Origin: Strigamia acuminata
Lineage: Eukaryota; Arthropoda; Chilopoda; Geophilomorpha; Linotaeniidae
DNA: 64,000 nucleotides
NCBI GenBank assembly: GCA_949358305.1
Contig: OX442314.1
Span: forward strand, 53,949,369-54,013,368
Reading direction: 5' to 3'
A program made the translations under genes and the position numbers. The notes under the pieces were generated by a model. It did no database searches, was not told the DNA's origin, and saw only the letters and a list, made by a program, of their open reading frames with translations. This document shows, one piece after another, positions 31,167 to 42,588 of this stretch (its first letter is position 1; the number at the start of each line of letters is the position of its first letter).

Positions 31167-34100
31167 AAAAACCAGAGTAGTACATTGTCTTCGGAAATAG
31201 AAAATACTTTAAACGAAACTCTGAATAAATTAGTAATTCAAGATGAGGAAATTAAACGACCTAATCGTAAAACTAGGAAAAGGAATCCAAAGTATGTATT
31301 TAAGGAACCTTATCCAAACACTCCTTTTTCGTTAGAGGAAACGGAAAATCCATTTACATCATTCGATGATGACCTCTTTCCTGTGGATAAGGGGGACGAA
31401 TCTTGGCGAGAGTCCTTGAATGCAATAATTGAAAACGCTACCAATCCTTCTGTTCGAGAGGAAACCACTAGTTCTAGTGGAGGAGTATGCGAAAGTTTAG
31501 AATCAATGATGGAGAATCTAGATATCTCTTCAAAATTATCTAGACATCATAGACTTCGTAAATATGTCAAAGAACATCAGCTCAAGAGAGCTGAAATAGT
31601 TGAACACATCAAACGTTTGGGAAACAGCATCGACGACCCCCGAATGAAAGTAACAATAGGTGGACTCACCTACAATGCCTTAATGGATTCAGGAGCCACC
31701 CAATGTTTTATTGGGTTACAATTACTTGATAGTACTTGTGCTTCCCCTGACTTCATTCAAGATTGTCCACGAAATATGAAAGTTTGTGCCGTCGGTATAA
31801 CTCATATCCCTCTAGGACAAATAACCCTTTGTGTTCAATGGGCAGATGGAGTAGAATTCACACCAATGAATTTCATCATTTTAGACCGGAATGTGTGTGG
31901 TCTAATCTTAGGACACAATTTTATGCGTCGTACCACAATTAATTTAAATCCAGCACGAGCTGTATTTGATTGTGACAACAAACCTGGTTGGACTGCGCCT
32001 TACGTAGATAACGAATTCAACGACAGTCTAGCGAGGTTACGAACACTAAAAGACGACGGAACAGTCACTCATACACCCGACAATTGGGAAGAATTGTTGG
32101 TGAAAGATTGTGATTGTTCCGACGAGGAAAAGACCAAATTACTAGAAGTAATTTCCGGAATCAAGCATGTCTTTCGGGACAAAGTTGGTTGTACGAACCT
32201 TACTAAGCATAAAATTACGTTTAAAAAGGACGCGAAATGGAAAAAACAACCGTTTCGCATGTACAATCCAGCTAAAATTGCTATTATGACTAAACTAGTT
32301 GAAGAACTAGAAGCAGACAATCTCATTGAGAAATCTACGGGACCTTACATAAGCCATCCCGTAATAGTTGCCAAACCAAATGGCACGTATAGGTTATGTA
32401 TTGATTACCGATGGCTAAATGCGATCACCGAAATCAATGCAATCCAAATGCCCAGTATTGATTTGCTCATGCACAATACTAATCAGGCAAAATACTTCAC
32501 CTCACTTGATCTTACAAAAGGATATTATCAAGTAGAGATGGAAGACGAAGATAAGCAGAAAACTGCTTTCTATACTCCAAAAGGCAACTATCAATTCGTA
32601 CGCATGCCATTTGGGTTATGTAACGCGCCGTGTACATTTCAAGCCCTAATGGAACAAGTTATGGGTGAAGCGTTATATAAACACGCATTAGTCTATTTAG
32701 ACGATGTAATTATCTTTTCACAGACCTGGGACCAACATCTCGGTCACATTAAAGATGTCTTAGAACGACTAGACAAAGCAAACTTGTCCGTAAATAAAGA
32801 AAAGTCTAAGTTCGGCAGAACTACACTAAAATTTCTGGGACACCTAATCACCCCAAATGGATTGGCCCCAGATCCAGATAAAATCGCGTCAGTACGAAAG
32901 TTTCCAACCCCGAAAACATCGAAAGATGTTCAAAGGTTTCACGGGTTGGCAAATTTCTTTAGGAAGTTTATTCCTAACCACGGTGAAATTGCTACTCCAC
33001 TGACTAGCATAATGCATGAGAAAGCAACCTTTGTCTGGGGACAAGAGACGCTTTCGAAAGAATTAAAGACATCTTATGCGACGAAACTCAAGTTTTGTTA
33101 ATGCCTAATATGCTCGAACCCTTTGTGATTCTAACAGACGCTTCACATTCAGGATTAGGAGCGGTGTTATGCCAAGATGTGGATTTTCTTGACAAAAACA
33201 AGGACAAGTGGATTAAAACTCCAAGACCCGTAGCTTATGCTAGTCGCGTATTTCGAGGAGCCGAGCAACGTTACACTACCCCCGAACTAGAGTGTCTAGC
33301 TGTAGTATGGGCTGTAGAACGTTTCCGCCCCTACATAGAGTACACGTCATTTACCCTAGAGTCAGATGCAGAAGCATTAAAATGGCTAATGGGAACGCCA
33401 GAACCTTCTGGTCGTTTTGGCCGATGGGCAATTAAACTGCAATGCGGCGCCTTTAAAATTAAGTATCGTCGTGGTACTCAAAATCAAGTCGCAGACGCAT
33501 TTTCAAGAGCTCCTTTGAGTATTGAAGACATTCCGAAGGATGATTATATCGAACCCACGGAAATAACTCAATTCTGGCCCGAGTGGGACGGAAATAAAGA
33601 AGTTACTCGTAGAGAAGAACCAAAACCCTGTCAGTTCTTAACAAACGTGCCAATAAAGTTTGATTATTCCAAAAAATTAGATAATTCCTTGGAAAAGGGG
33701 GAGAAAGGTCATGTAGAACCAGAAACTTTATTTAGTGCTTTAACCGAAGTATTAAGTATAGTTCCTCCTACCAGAGCAGAAATCATCGAAGCTCAGCTCA
33801 AAGATTATGAGTGTAGAAAAATAATAACTCATCTAAAATTAGATGAAGTTGAGCAAAGAAAGAATAAGAAAACAAAGCGATGGATGAAAGACATCAAAGG
33901 CTACCAACTAGATTTCAAAGAAAATCATGATAATGAAGATGAGAATAGTAATGATTCTGAAATGTTAATTTTCTTCAAACCAACATTTGAAGAAGAATTA
34001 AATGATTCCGGCAACGGATTTAAAGCGGTGATTCCACCTTCTTTAGTACGACGAGTGTTGTTCGCATGCCACGGACATCCGTTAAGTGGACATGCGGGGA

Positions 34101-35491
34101 TGAGTAAAACGCTCGAACGAGCAAAACTCATCTATTATTGGCCGAAAATGAGCAAAGATACGTGTAATTACGTTCGTAGTTGTGTTCATTGCCAACAATA
34201 CAAACCCAGTCAGCACCGCAAACACAGAGCGAGTTATACTCCTCACAATATGGCACAGCCATGGGAAGTTCTTTGTTTAGACTTCATGGGTCCCAAACCC
34301 GCTGGTCAATACCAACATAAATATATTTTAGTAGGAATTGATCAATGTACTAAATGGGTGGAATTAGCTCCATTAAGCAAAGCTTCAAGTGAAGCAATTA
34401 TAACCAAGTTGGGTGATATCGTACATAGATGGGGATACCCCAGAAAAATTATCAGTGATAATGGAAAACAGTTCGTATCCACCATCTACGAGGGTTTCTG
34501 TAAAAGGCATAACATTAAAATGGCCCATATAAGTCCTTACCATGCTCAGGCCAACCCCACAGAACGAGCAAACAGAAATATCAAAATAATGCTTGCAATT
34601 TATTCTGACGTGCACTCTCACTGGCCACGTTTCCTGAATGAATTTGCATTCGCATCCAGAACGGCAAAATCCGAAGCAACCGGATCGACGCCATTTTTAT
34701 TAAATACGGGAAGAATTGTAACACTACCTTTCGACCCGCGAATTATTCAACACCCGAATAAATTCGACAAAAATAACCCTGAGGAATTCGTGTTTAATTT
34801 ACTCGGGATTTTACGGAGAGCACACCAAGAAATGCACCGTAGAATCCAACTAAACTACGAGAAACACGACAAAATTCACCGCAATAAATTTCATATTTGC
34901 AAATATGAAGTAGGTGATTTAGTCTGGAAGAATACGCATATTCTTTCCAATCAAGACAAAGGCATTACTAAAGGATTTGCTGAAAAACGAGACGGATCGT
35001 GGGAAATCACGGCCGTATTACAAGGAGGTGCGTACACCTTACGAAAATTATTAGATGATTCAATCGAACCATCAATAAATACGGACGATCTCACCCCGTA
35101 TATCCCTTCATACCCGATAGAGACATGGACTCTAGGTCAGAAAAAAGGAAAACTGGAAGATCATCCAAACCCTGATTGGATGTCATCAAATTCCGAATTT
35201 AACAAATCTAATTCACAAGAATTAGATAATCAAGATACGGAAGAAATCCTTCGTGAAAACCTTGAACAAGATATGGAAGAACTTCCTCAAGAAAATCTTG
35301 AACAAGAAGAAATATTAATTCCTACCTCAAATGAAAATGGAGACAAGATTATAGATCCAAGAGTTGACAATTCGAATAAAAGAAAGCGGACAGCTGACCT
35401 TCCAGAAATAATCTCGAGACCGAAAAGGGTTTCAAAACCAAATCCTAAATACACTACGGATTTTGTGCAAATGATTCAAGAACGTCGTTAA
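31167..35491 (+). pseudogene. pol: Pol, family A copy 2, frameshifted
   Basis: It is almost identical to pol of copy 1. The first part is open to 33101 (protease DSGA, RT with YLDD). At about 33047 seven bases present in copy 1 are missing (after GGGACAAGAG), shifting the frame at the RT/RNase H connection. RNase H and integrase continue in another frame, 33095-35491, with catalytic residues retained. A one-base insertion upstream (A-run after the frameshift stem) also puts pol out of register with gag. The C-terminus carries a short duplicated acidic segment (EELPQENLEQ type) relative to copy 1. This copy cannot make a normal Gag-Pol. Confidence 0.9.
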
Positions 35492-36084
35492 GAGTTTCTA
35501 AAATCTAAAATGAATATTCTAAAAAATATTTGATTTAAATCAGATACCGAATATTCAAATCCGAAAATTCTCGAAGTCACCTGATAGATTACGACCCCGG
35601 GTGGAGAGTAAAAGATTCGTTCTATATTCAGTCTTCTAACACACACGTGAGAGAAGAAGAACTTCGGCGAATTCAACAAAAATCACGGACAATTGCGTCG
35701 ATATTGTTAGCCATTAAACAAAGAATACAGGTATGATGATTATACATATGAATTAATATATATATCATGACATTTCTTTATATTTAAAGAAATACAACCA
35801 GCGGAATTCATTCGTTAGCGGCGGAGGATTTGAAAGCCACGTGCTCTAAAAAACTCCGAGTTGTCACCGAGGCGACTACGCTTATAATTCTACAAGCTAC
35901 GCTTCTAAAGGAAGCAGGACATTTTCGTAAGTTCGATAAAATTATCAATACACGAAAAACATAAAATTATAAACGAATTACAAACATAAAATTCGTAAAT
36001 TCAGTAACGCGTTTTCTCAATAGAGGGCGCACGATACAAAAGTATTGTAAATAAAACTAAGATGTTTTCTATATTTGTAGAATT

Positions 36085-38522
36085 ATGGTCAAGAAGATAC
36101 CAATAAAGAAGCGACGAATTGTGATTCAGTCGAGCTCTTCAGAGGAAGAAAACACGCCAACGGTCAACCCGACCATCGTAACGGTCCCGGGAGCGCCAAA
36201 TACTCCTCTCGTTCTCGATCAAAAAGGATGGGACATATTAACCTGGGCCCGAAACAACCCAGATGCTCTTCCAAAGGAAATTCGCCCAAAAACGGCTGTA
36301 CCCAAAACGGCGATGGAGGTTACCCAAGAAACCTTTATTATACCAAAAAAGGACAGTTTTTCCAAAAACCATCCTTTATCGTCAACTCATAAACCAAGTA
36401 CGAGTCGAATGGAAGACTCATCGACCTTTCATGAGAGAAGTCTAGACGAAATTGTTAATTTGGAGGCGAATCGAAATCCAGAGGAAAATCGTCCCCAAAA
36501 CAACAAGCGAAAGCAGCGAGAGTATGTCCACTACGACTCGCCGCCACCCACGACTTCACGCGAAGTAGTGTATGTCCCTAGAAAACCAACTACTAGAGGA
36601 AATCGTACGTTTGTGCCCAATAGAGCACCGAAACTCCAGCCGATGTCTGCTCAACAACGAGCCGCAAACAAACTGGAAAAGGCACAGCGCCGAAAAGCTG
36701 CCTGCAATCGCGACTTGGAACTGGGGATTCCCCATGATAATTTAGAACTCGCGAAGGGCGAGATACCGTGCCCTTTCTGTTTCGGGGTCGGATGGATGTC
36801 CGGCTCCGGAACCGGATGCCATTTAGCATCGTGCGGGAACTGTCTCGGAACGAAACGACGATTAAAGATCCAACCCTGGAACCCAAAGTTTGTTTCGTTC
36901 GTAATTAAAGGGTTTGTCGCGTCCTACCTGGTGATAGGTTTAAATAGCGCTAACGTGTAATACTTTACCTGTGATCAATTATGCAAATACCCAAATGAAT
37001 ACCAAATGTATTTAAATGAACAAGTAATTTATTCAGTAGGCTTGAAGGCCTTAAAATACACTCAGTAATAATTCTAGAGTCGACGTGGTCAGTGTCGAAC
37101 AAAGGATTTCTCAAGATGGCGTCGTCGGTTCCGCGTGGTCGGCGGAACAAAGGCGGCGTCTCGAGTTGTCGTTAATTCGTCACGGATTCGTCTTCACGGA
37201 CGCGGTGGAATGCTCTTTCGAGTCTTCTATCCGTGCCTGTTGTCTAGGGTTTGGTTTAGCGTCGCAGAGGCCTCGTCTAGGAACTTTGGGGTTCCCTACA
37301 AAGCACTCGGACACTTACTTCGGCGAATAATCGACTGGGCGATTATTCTGGGTGATTTCACAAGGGCTATTCTCGTGCTTTCGCAGGAATAGCTCGCAAG
37401 TGACTTCGTGAGAGTTACAGTTTGCACTTTACTCAGCGATCCTCGATCAATCCTAACTTGTAGTTGAAGTTGGCCTGACGGTGAGGTAGTTGCTGTGTTC
37501 TTGGTGTCGTTTGTGTAAGTTCTGTCTTGTTGGCGGGAAACACAGCCTTTTATGCAGTGGGGTGAAGGGCCGGCGATCAACCAATGGGGGCTGACCACCA
37601 GCCGCTTCCTCCCCCTCGGGGCACACACCTGCCATGGGGAGGTGGAGCCAACTCAGGGGGGAACGACTCTTCCATCATAGTGACTCAGAGGGCAAGTATC
37701 CGCCCTGGGGGGACACTTATCCAACTGGGTCACCACAGGTTGTTTGATCCAGAACCCCGAAAATGGGCAACCTGCCACCTTTGTAAAGCTTTATTATCCA
37801 ACGATGGCAAAGCTGTGTACGAGGATCCCGAATTTATGAATTCACGAAGAACGCCCCTTGGCCTTCAAATGGGTTTGGAAAAAATGCCAAGTATTGTCTG
37901 TGTAGATAATGCGACTCAAACGGACGAAGCCGCATTAGTCCCCATGCCAAACGTTGTGGAACACGGAATTTCGAACGAGTTCTTAATTGAACCTTACCAA
38001 GTTCCTCCGAACACCAAGATAGGACAGTTATTTGTTTGGGAAGTTGAATACTACTACCCCATCGTGGCTCGACTTGCAATTATCATTTCTCGTCAATTGG
38101 TTACGGGTCTACCCGATCAAATAACAGTAGGATATGTGACTAGGATCATGCAAATGATCTTAAATCCGCGTCGCATCGAGGGCTTCAACATTTTGGAGCA
38201 CCTTTGGAATCTGCTCGTGGGAAAAATCGCAGATGAACTGAAAAACCAAATATGTGAAGGCTGGATCTTGGTTCTGCCCCCGGTAATCGACATCTATGAA
38301 GATCTCAAAAAGATGATCGATGAAGAAGACGGATCGAATGATCAGCTGGAATCAAAGGATACGGCATCCAAGTCTCCCATCACCACGGAAGTTGTTGCGG
38401 CTACTACGTTCTTCATAGACCGACAACCGGAAGAACCTCTTCCCGTCAAAAAACGTGGCAAAAGTTCCTCTTTGAAGGATAGGCAAAAGCCCACCACGGA
38501 GACCGAAAAAAGTCAAGATTAA
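36085..38522 (+). pseudogene. ORF3, family A copy 2, split by a solo LTR
   Basis: The N-terminal part runs from ATG 36085 to 36914 and matches ORF3 of copy 1, including the Cys cluster CPFCFGVG...CGNCLG. The solo LTR (36915-37737) then interrupts it, and homology resumes at 37742 (FDPEPRKWATCHLC) to the stop at 38520-38522. Apart from the insertion both parts stay open, so ORF3 was intact when the LTR element landed. The upstream spacer (35492-36084) keeps the candidate splice acceptor TTGTAG (AG 36079-36080). Confidence 0.85.
36915..37737 (+). mobile_element. Solo LTR, family D (823 bp), inserted in ORF3
   Basis: It begins TGTCGCG and ends CACCACA, with the 4-bp target duplication GGTT on both sides (36911-36914, 37738-37741). 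Comparison with the uninterrupted ORF3 of copy 1 (5048-6658) gives the exact borders. No internal region remains. An AAGATGGCG motif is at 37113-37121. I see no clear similarity to LTRs A, B or C. Confidence 0.8.
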
Positions 38523-38868
38523 GCTGTGTTTCGAATTTAAAAATAGCAGTTTATTTGTTTGTTCTGTGATAAAAGAATATAATATGTAACCGAAAATTAC
38601 TTTAACTAAGATTTTTGTAAGAAGTGCTTCCTCGATATAAGAGAATGACTTCATGTTTATTTTTTTAATAACCAAATTATTTTTATAACCGTCTCTGTAA
38701 GGAGAAAATAAAAACAATTTTTGAGCATCCTAATGATAAGAACATGTTTATTAAAAACACTCATGAACTTTATGAAATTAAATAGTAAAATATTTAATAA
38801 TATGGATGAATTTGGCACGAAAGATATTCCTAAAGAATAACTTAAAATATAAAGGTATATGTTTAGTT

Positions 38869-38881
38869 ATTAAGGGGGATG
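38869..38881 (+). promoter_or_regulatory. Polypurine tract, family A copy 2
   Basis: ATTAAGGGGGATG precedes the 3' LTR start (TGTGAC at 38882), as in copy 1. Confidence 0.75.
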
Positions 38882-39666
38882 TGTGACAAATTAGCAATAG
38901 ATGGCGCCACTAGTACTAGCGGCAAATTCAACCTCGAGCTTACTATTTTACATAGAAATGGTTCACAAACATATTGTTATGTTTGCTATGACTAAATATA
39001 ATTTAGATCGATAATATAAAGATATATTATCATTATTCAATAAGATAAAGCAGGTATTCTTGCTTTACCACGGATACACGACACGGAGCTCATTTTCGGA
39101 AGGTATTTCCGTTCTGCGTATCCATTTCCTGTCCCCGGTATCCAGATCCGGTTTACATTAAGGATTAGCATAATCCAACTTTGCATCCCTGTATCCACTT
39201 CCTGCGATACAGGATTGGTGGAATTTAATCCCACCAAGTATAAAACTCCCTGACAACAGGAAGTTAAGTTAGTCTTGTTTTCTGGTTATTTGGTATGTTC
39301 CGCATGTCAAATAGCCGTTTCTTACTCAGGGCATGGTCCTACTGGACCATGCATAGCATGGCTCTGCTGAGCCATGCAACCCCCGTCAACTGAAGGCGAA
39401 GTTCGGACTATTCATGTTTCCGTCAAACGGTCTTGCCGAGGAGAAAGCCTACCGCATAAGTATCCTCGTGGTCGGACAATAGAATCACGTGTGATACCAA
39501 AGTATTTAGTAACCGTCAGTAGCACTGTTACTGCAAGAGATTGACTCCATCACCTGATGGTGCCAAAGCAGTCTGCATGCAAAACATGCAGTTACCGCTA
39601 GTAGCACTATGTGTTTGGGAATGTTATATCTCTTCGGTGATGGTGCCAAAGCAGTCTACTTATGAG

Positions 39667-40289
39667 TGTGACCGGCTGCCCGATCAGTCCGTTCACTTAC
39701 CTGCAACACACGGCGCTTCCACGGCTCTCGCGCACCTCGTGTGTTTCTCGCGCGCACCTGACGCGGTCCCCCGCGCCAGGTGGAGCTGATGGTCGTTGGC
39801 TCCGCCAATTGGGAACCGGAAGTGCCCTTCCGGAAGTGGTCGGCCCCGCAGGAGGCCCAGAGAGTTCTCTTGCAACCAGCGTGGCGAACGGTCGCTTCTA
39901 CGATCGCTCTTCCACACTGGCAATCATGACGAATCCGATTGGCGTGGCGACTCTGTCGCCCGCCGGGACTTGATAGTCCGTGTTCCCCGCGCCTGTCCTA
40001 CGTTCTCCGTGAACGTAGCGACGACGCGGCCGAACAGTATTCAGACCACGCGTGTCATTCGGCCAATGGCCGCCGTGCCACGCGGTCTTGTTAGGGATGG
40101 CTGTTTCTCAGCCATCGCATTGGGAAATGCACTGTAGAGACACCACATCATACCCCTAGACATAATAAAGCTTACCTTAAACTAAACTTGTGTCTCTTGT
40201 GTATTTCGGAAGTGTATTTTATCGTGTGTGTTGTGTCCAGCGTCCCGTGGCTCTCCCCCGACCACGTGGCGTCCGTCCAAACACTCACA
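39667..40289 (+). mobile_element. 5' LTR of element C (623 bp)
   Basis: The LTR runs TGTGACCGG to ACTCACA and is much richer in GC than family A. An AATAAA polyadenylation signal lies near 40163, within CATAATAAAGC. It has relatives in reverse orientation at 12275-12601 and 62172-62761. Confidence 0.9.
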
Positions 40290-40291
40290 AT

Positions 40292-40309
40292 TGTGGGCCC
40301 GTCCAGGAT
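40292..40309 (+). promoter_or_regulatory. Primer binding site, tRNA-Pro type
   Basis: TGTGGGCCCGTCCAGGAT lies two bases after the LTR and matches the complement of the tRNA-Pro 3' end (TGGGGGCTCGTCCGGGAT) at 15 of 18 positions. The reversed family C relic at 12275-12292 matches better (16 of 18), supporting tRNA-Pro as the family primer. Confidence 0.6.
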
Positions 40310-42588
40310 TGTTGAACTCTCTCGCGAAATTTTTTTTCTATTCACTGATTGTGTTATACACAGTATTGTTTAGAAAAAGAGCTTTTCTTTTCAACAGAGG
40401 GGGAAATTTCTTGAACATGGTTGTGATAGGGAATCAGCAGGCGAAAACGGCCGCAAATCGCTGATTTTGGACCCTAACTTGACAAAATTTGTGGCTGTGC
40501 ATGTCCAGCTTGCCTGGGTAATGGCAAGCAGGGACTTACATTGGCCACACTGTCCAACGGTCTTCTATTCTTTTCTAGCTCAGCCTAAAAAACTGAGTGG
40601 TTGGGAGAGGAATAAAATTCCAAATCTTCTTATTATTTTCTATTTCTTGGTGCGTAGCCCAAGTAAAATAGTGGAACAGTCTGCAGCGGTTTGAACCCGA
40701 TTCGAGGAGGAGGCGCGCTGGCGGCCACCAGCAAACCAAAATCCCACGGGGGAAAGACTGGCATAATCCAATTACCACGCTGCAATACCCAGTTCCATTA
40801 TGGGCCGGGCGAGGAGTCGATGTGAACTGAGCTTTGGGTGACACCAATTTTTTTGTACGGACTTTTAGTCGGCGTCAAACCAGGTTGCTATTACAGGGAA
40901 GTTGGCCTATGGAAACATTCACTTGCAATGAATGGGGTTTATTAAAAATTTGATCTTAATAGCAGCGAGGTGCTAGCAAGCATTAGGATAACTGGCAGAA
41001 AAGTTGCTGTGGCGATTTATCAGCTATGAATCGTCCGTGGCTGCTCGAGGTGCTCGATACCAGGTTCACATGGATCATTATCCTACCCTGTCCCGTGTAC
41101 TGGTCAGAAGCAGTTGCAAGTTGATATATACAACCCAAGAACTGTGGAGATTGGGACCCGGATAGCGGGGCGAGCTGCCGGAGGTACGGGGATACCGATG
41201 GTGAAGTGCTCAAATGGTGCAGAGAGTTCGTTAGGGCGTAGGAACGATATCTGTGCGTTCAGGTGGCTACCAGCTTTGAAAAAAGACTGGGAATCCAGCC
41301 TGTAACTTTATTTTCCTGAATTATATTCACCTTTTTGATTTCCAGGAGTTGTTTCAGTTTGTGCGAGGACTGTGCTTGAACCACAGTTTTAGGCAATCTT
41401 GACACTCTTGGGAGTTTATTATTTAAAACATCTTTCTGTTTTTTCTCTTTCTCTTCAATTTTTTACTTCCCTATCTATGATTTTCATGGTTCTTTGGGAC
41501 ACCACACCTGACAGTAGGATGCATGGTCACTTTAGGATTATTAGGTTTTCCTGACGGTATGATACATGTAATCCGCATGACCGGGCGGTATACAGCACCA
41601 AATGGAGGGTGATATGGCTTCGAGATGGCAGCTGAAGGGTGGGACCCAATAGCAACTAGGAACAGGAGGTGCATTGCCTTCCTCACTTTTTAAGTGCATC
41701 TAATTGTTCCACAAAAACAACCACTTCATTGGGATGTGCAGATATCCCAGTGTGGGCACGTTTCTGTCGAGAAGGCAGCCTCGTGCAAACTGAGGTGAAG
41801 GTTTCCGTAAAAGGTACGAGCGGGCGCAGTTGCGCTGATCTCTTGGGGCAGAAGGAGAGATTAACAACATCCCCGTGCACATCTGCAACTTCTGCTAAAG
41901 AAATGGTAATTTTTTGAGTGTATTTTTTCTTATATAAAAAACCACCCAGTATTTTATTTATTCCTTTTTTTTTTTTCTATTTTTCTTGTCTTTCTTCCTT
42001 TGATTATCGTTGCTGTGCGACAAGAATCAATTTTTGTGACTGCGCACTTGTGCGATTAACTTTTATTGTTGCTTGCGACGATAAAAAACTCTGTTTGAAA
42101 AGATTCGAAGTTCTATGGACACGATTTCGTGCTTTTATTGGCACAAAAGTCATGTTTTCATGGAATCAGACCATTTTGATCTGGTTCAGAACTTCTAGTT
42201 CCAAACAAAGGTCACTATTGCTTTTCGAAATGTTGTTTTTTCTGCAGAAATGTGGAAATTTAGATATTTATTGGTCAAAATCTTTATTTTCTTCATAAAA
42301 TTCCAAGATGGCGGCCCGAAAACAATAGAAAAACATGTGGAGATTACAGAATTTTCGAGTAAAACCGGAATTGAGATATTCTCAAAACTGTTGGGAATTC
42401 TGGGAAATTAATTCTGTGAATAAATTTCGATTTTCTACCAATTGGAGACAAGGGGGGGGAGTGACATCACTAATCCCTCTCTCCAGAATGGCTACTTTAG
42501 CCCGAACTACTGCTCTCTTATTGGGTTTGAGTTAATCTCTCTCATCCATTTTGTTTGCTGCGGTCCTGCTCTTGGGCACATTCAGTCA
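40310..42588 (+). other. Long leader of element C
   Basis: About 2.3 kb lies between the primer site and the first gag ATG, unusually long. The ORFs in it are short, and none looks like a known protein. A full YY1/PHO-type site CAAGATGGCGGCC is at 42304-42316. A strong splice donor ACAG|GTAAGA lies just after the first gag ATG (G of GT at 42608). It may contain packaging signals or an older insertion; I see no element ends. Confidence 0.45.

Noticed and set aside
39796-40137. 113-codon ORF in LTR C (repeated at 50008-50349)
   Set aside because: It lies in GC-rich LTR sequence, shows no protein-like features, and other ORFs overlap it on both strands. It is chance in GC-rich DNA.
41918-42298. 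126-codon hydrophobic ORF in the C leader
   Set aside because: It has no ATG at its start, a T-rich composition and no recognised domain.
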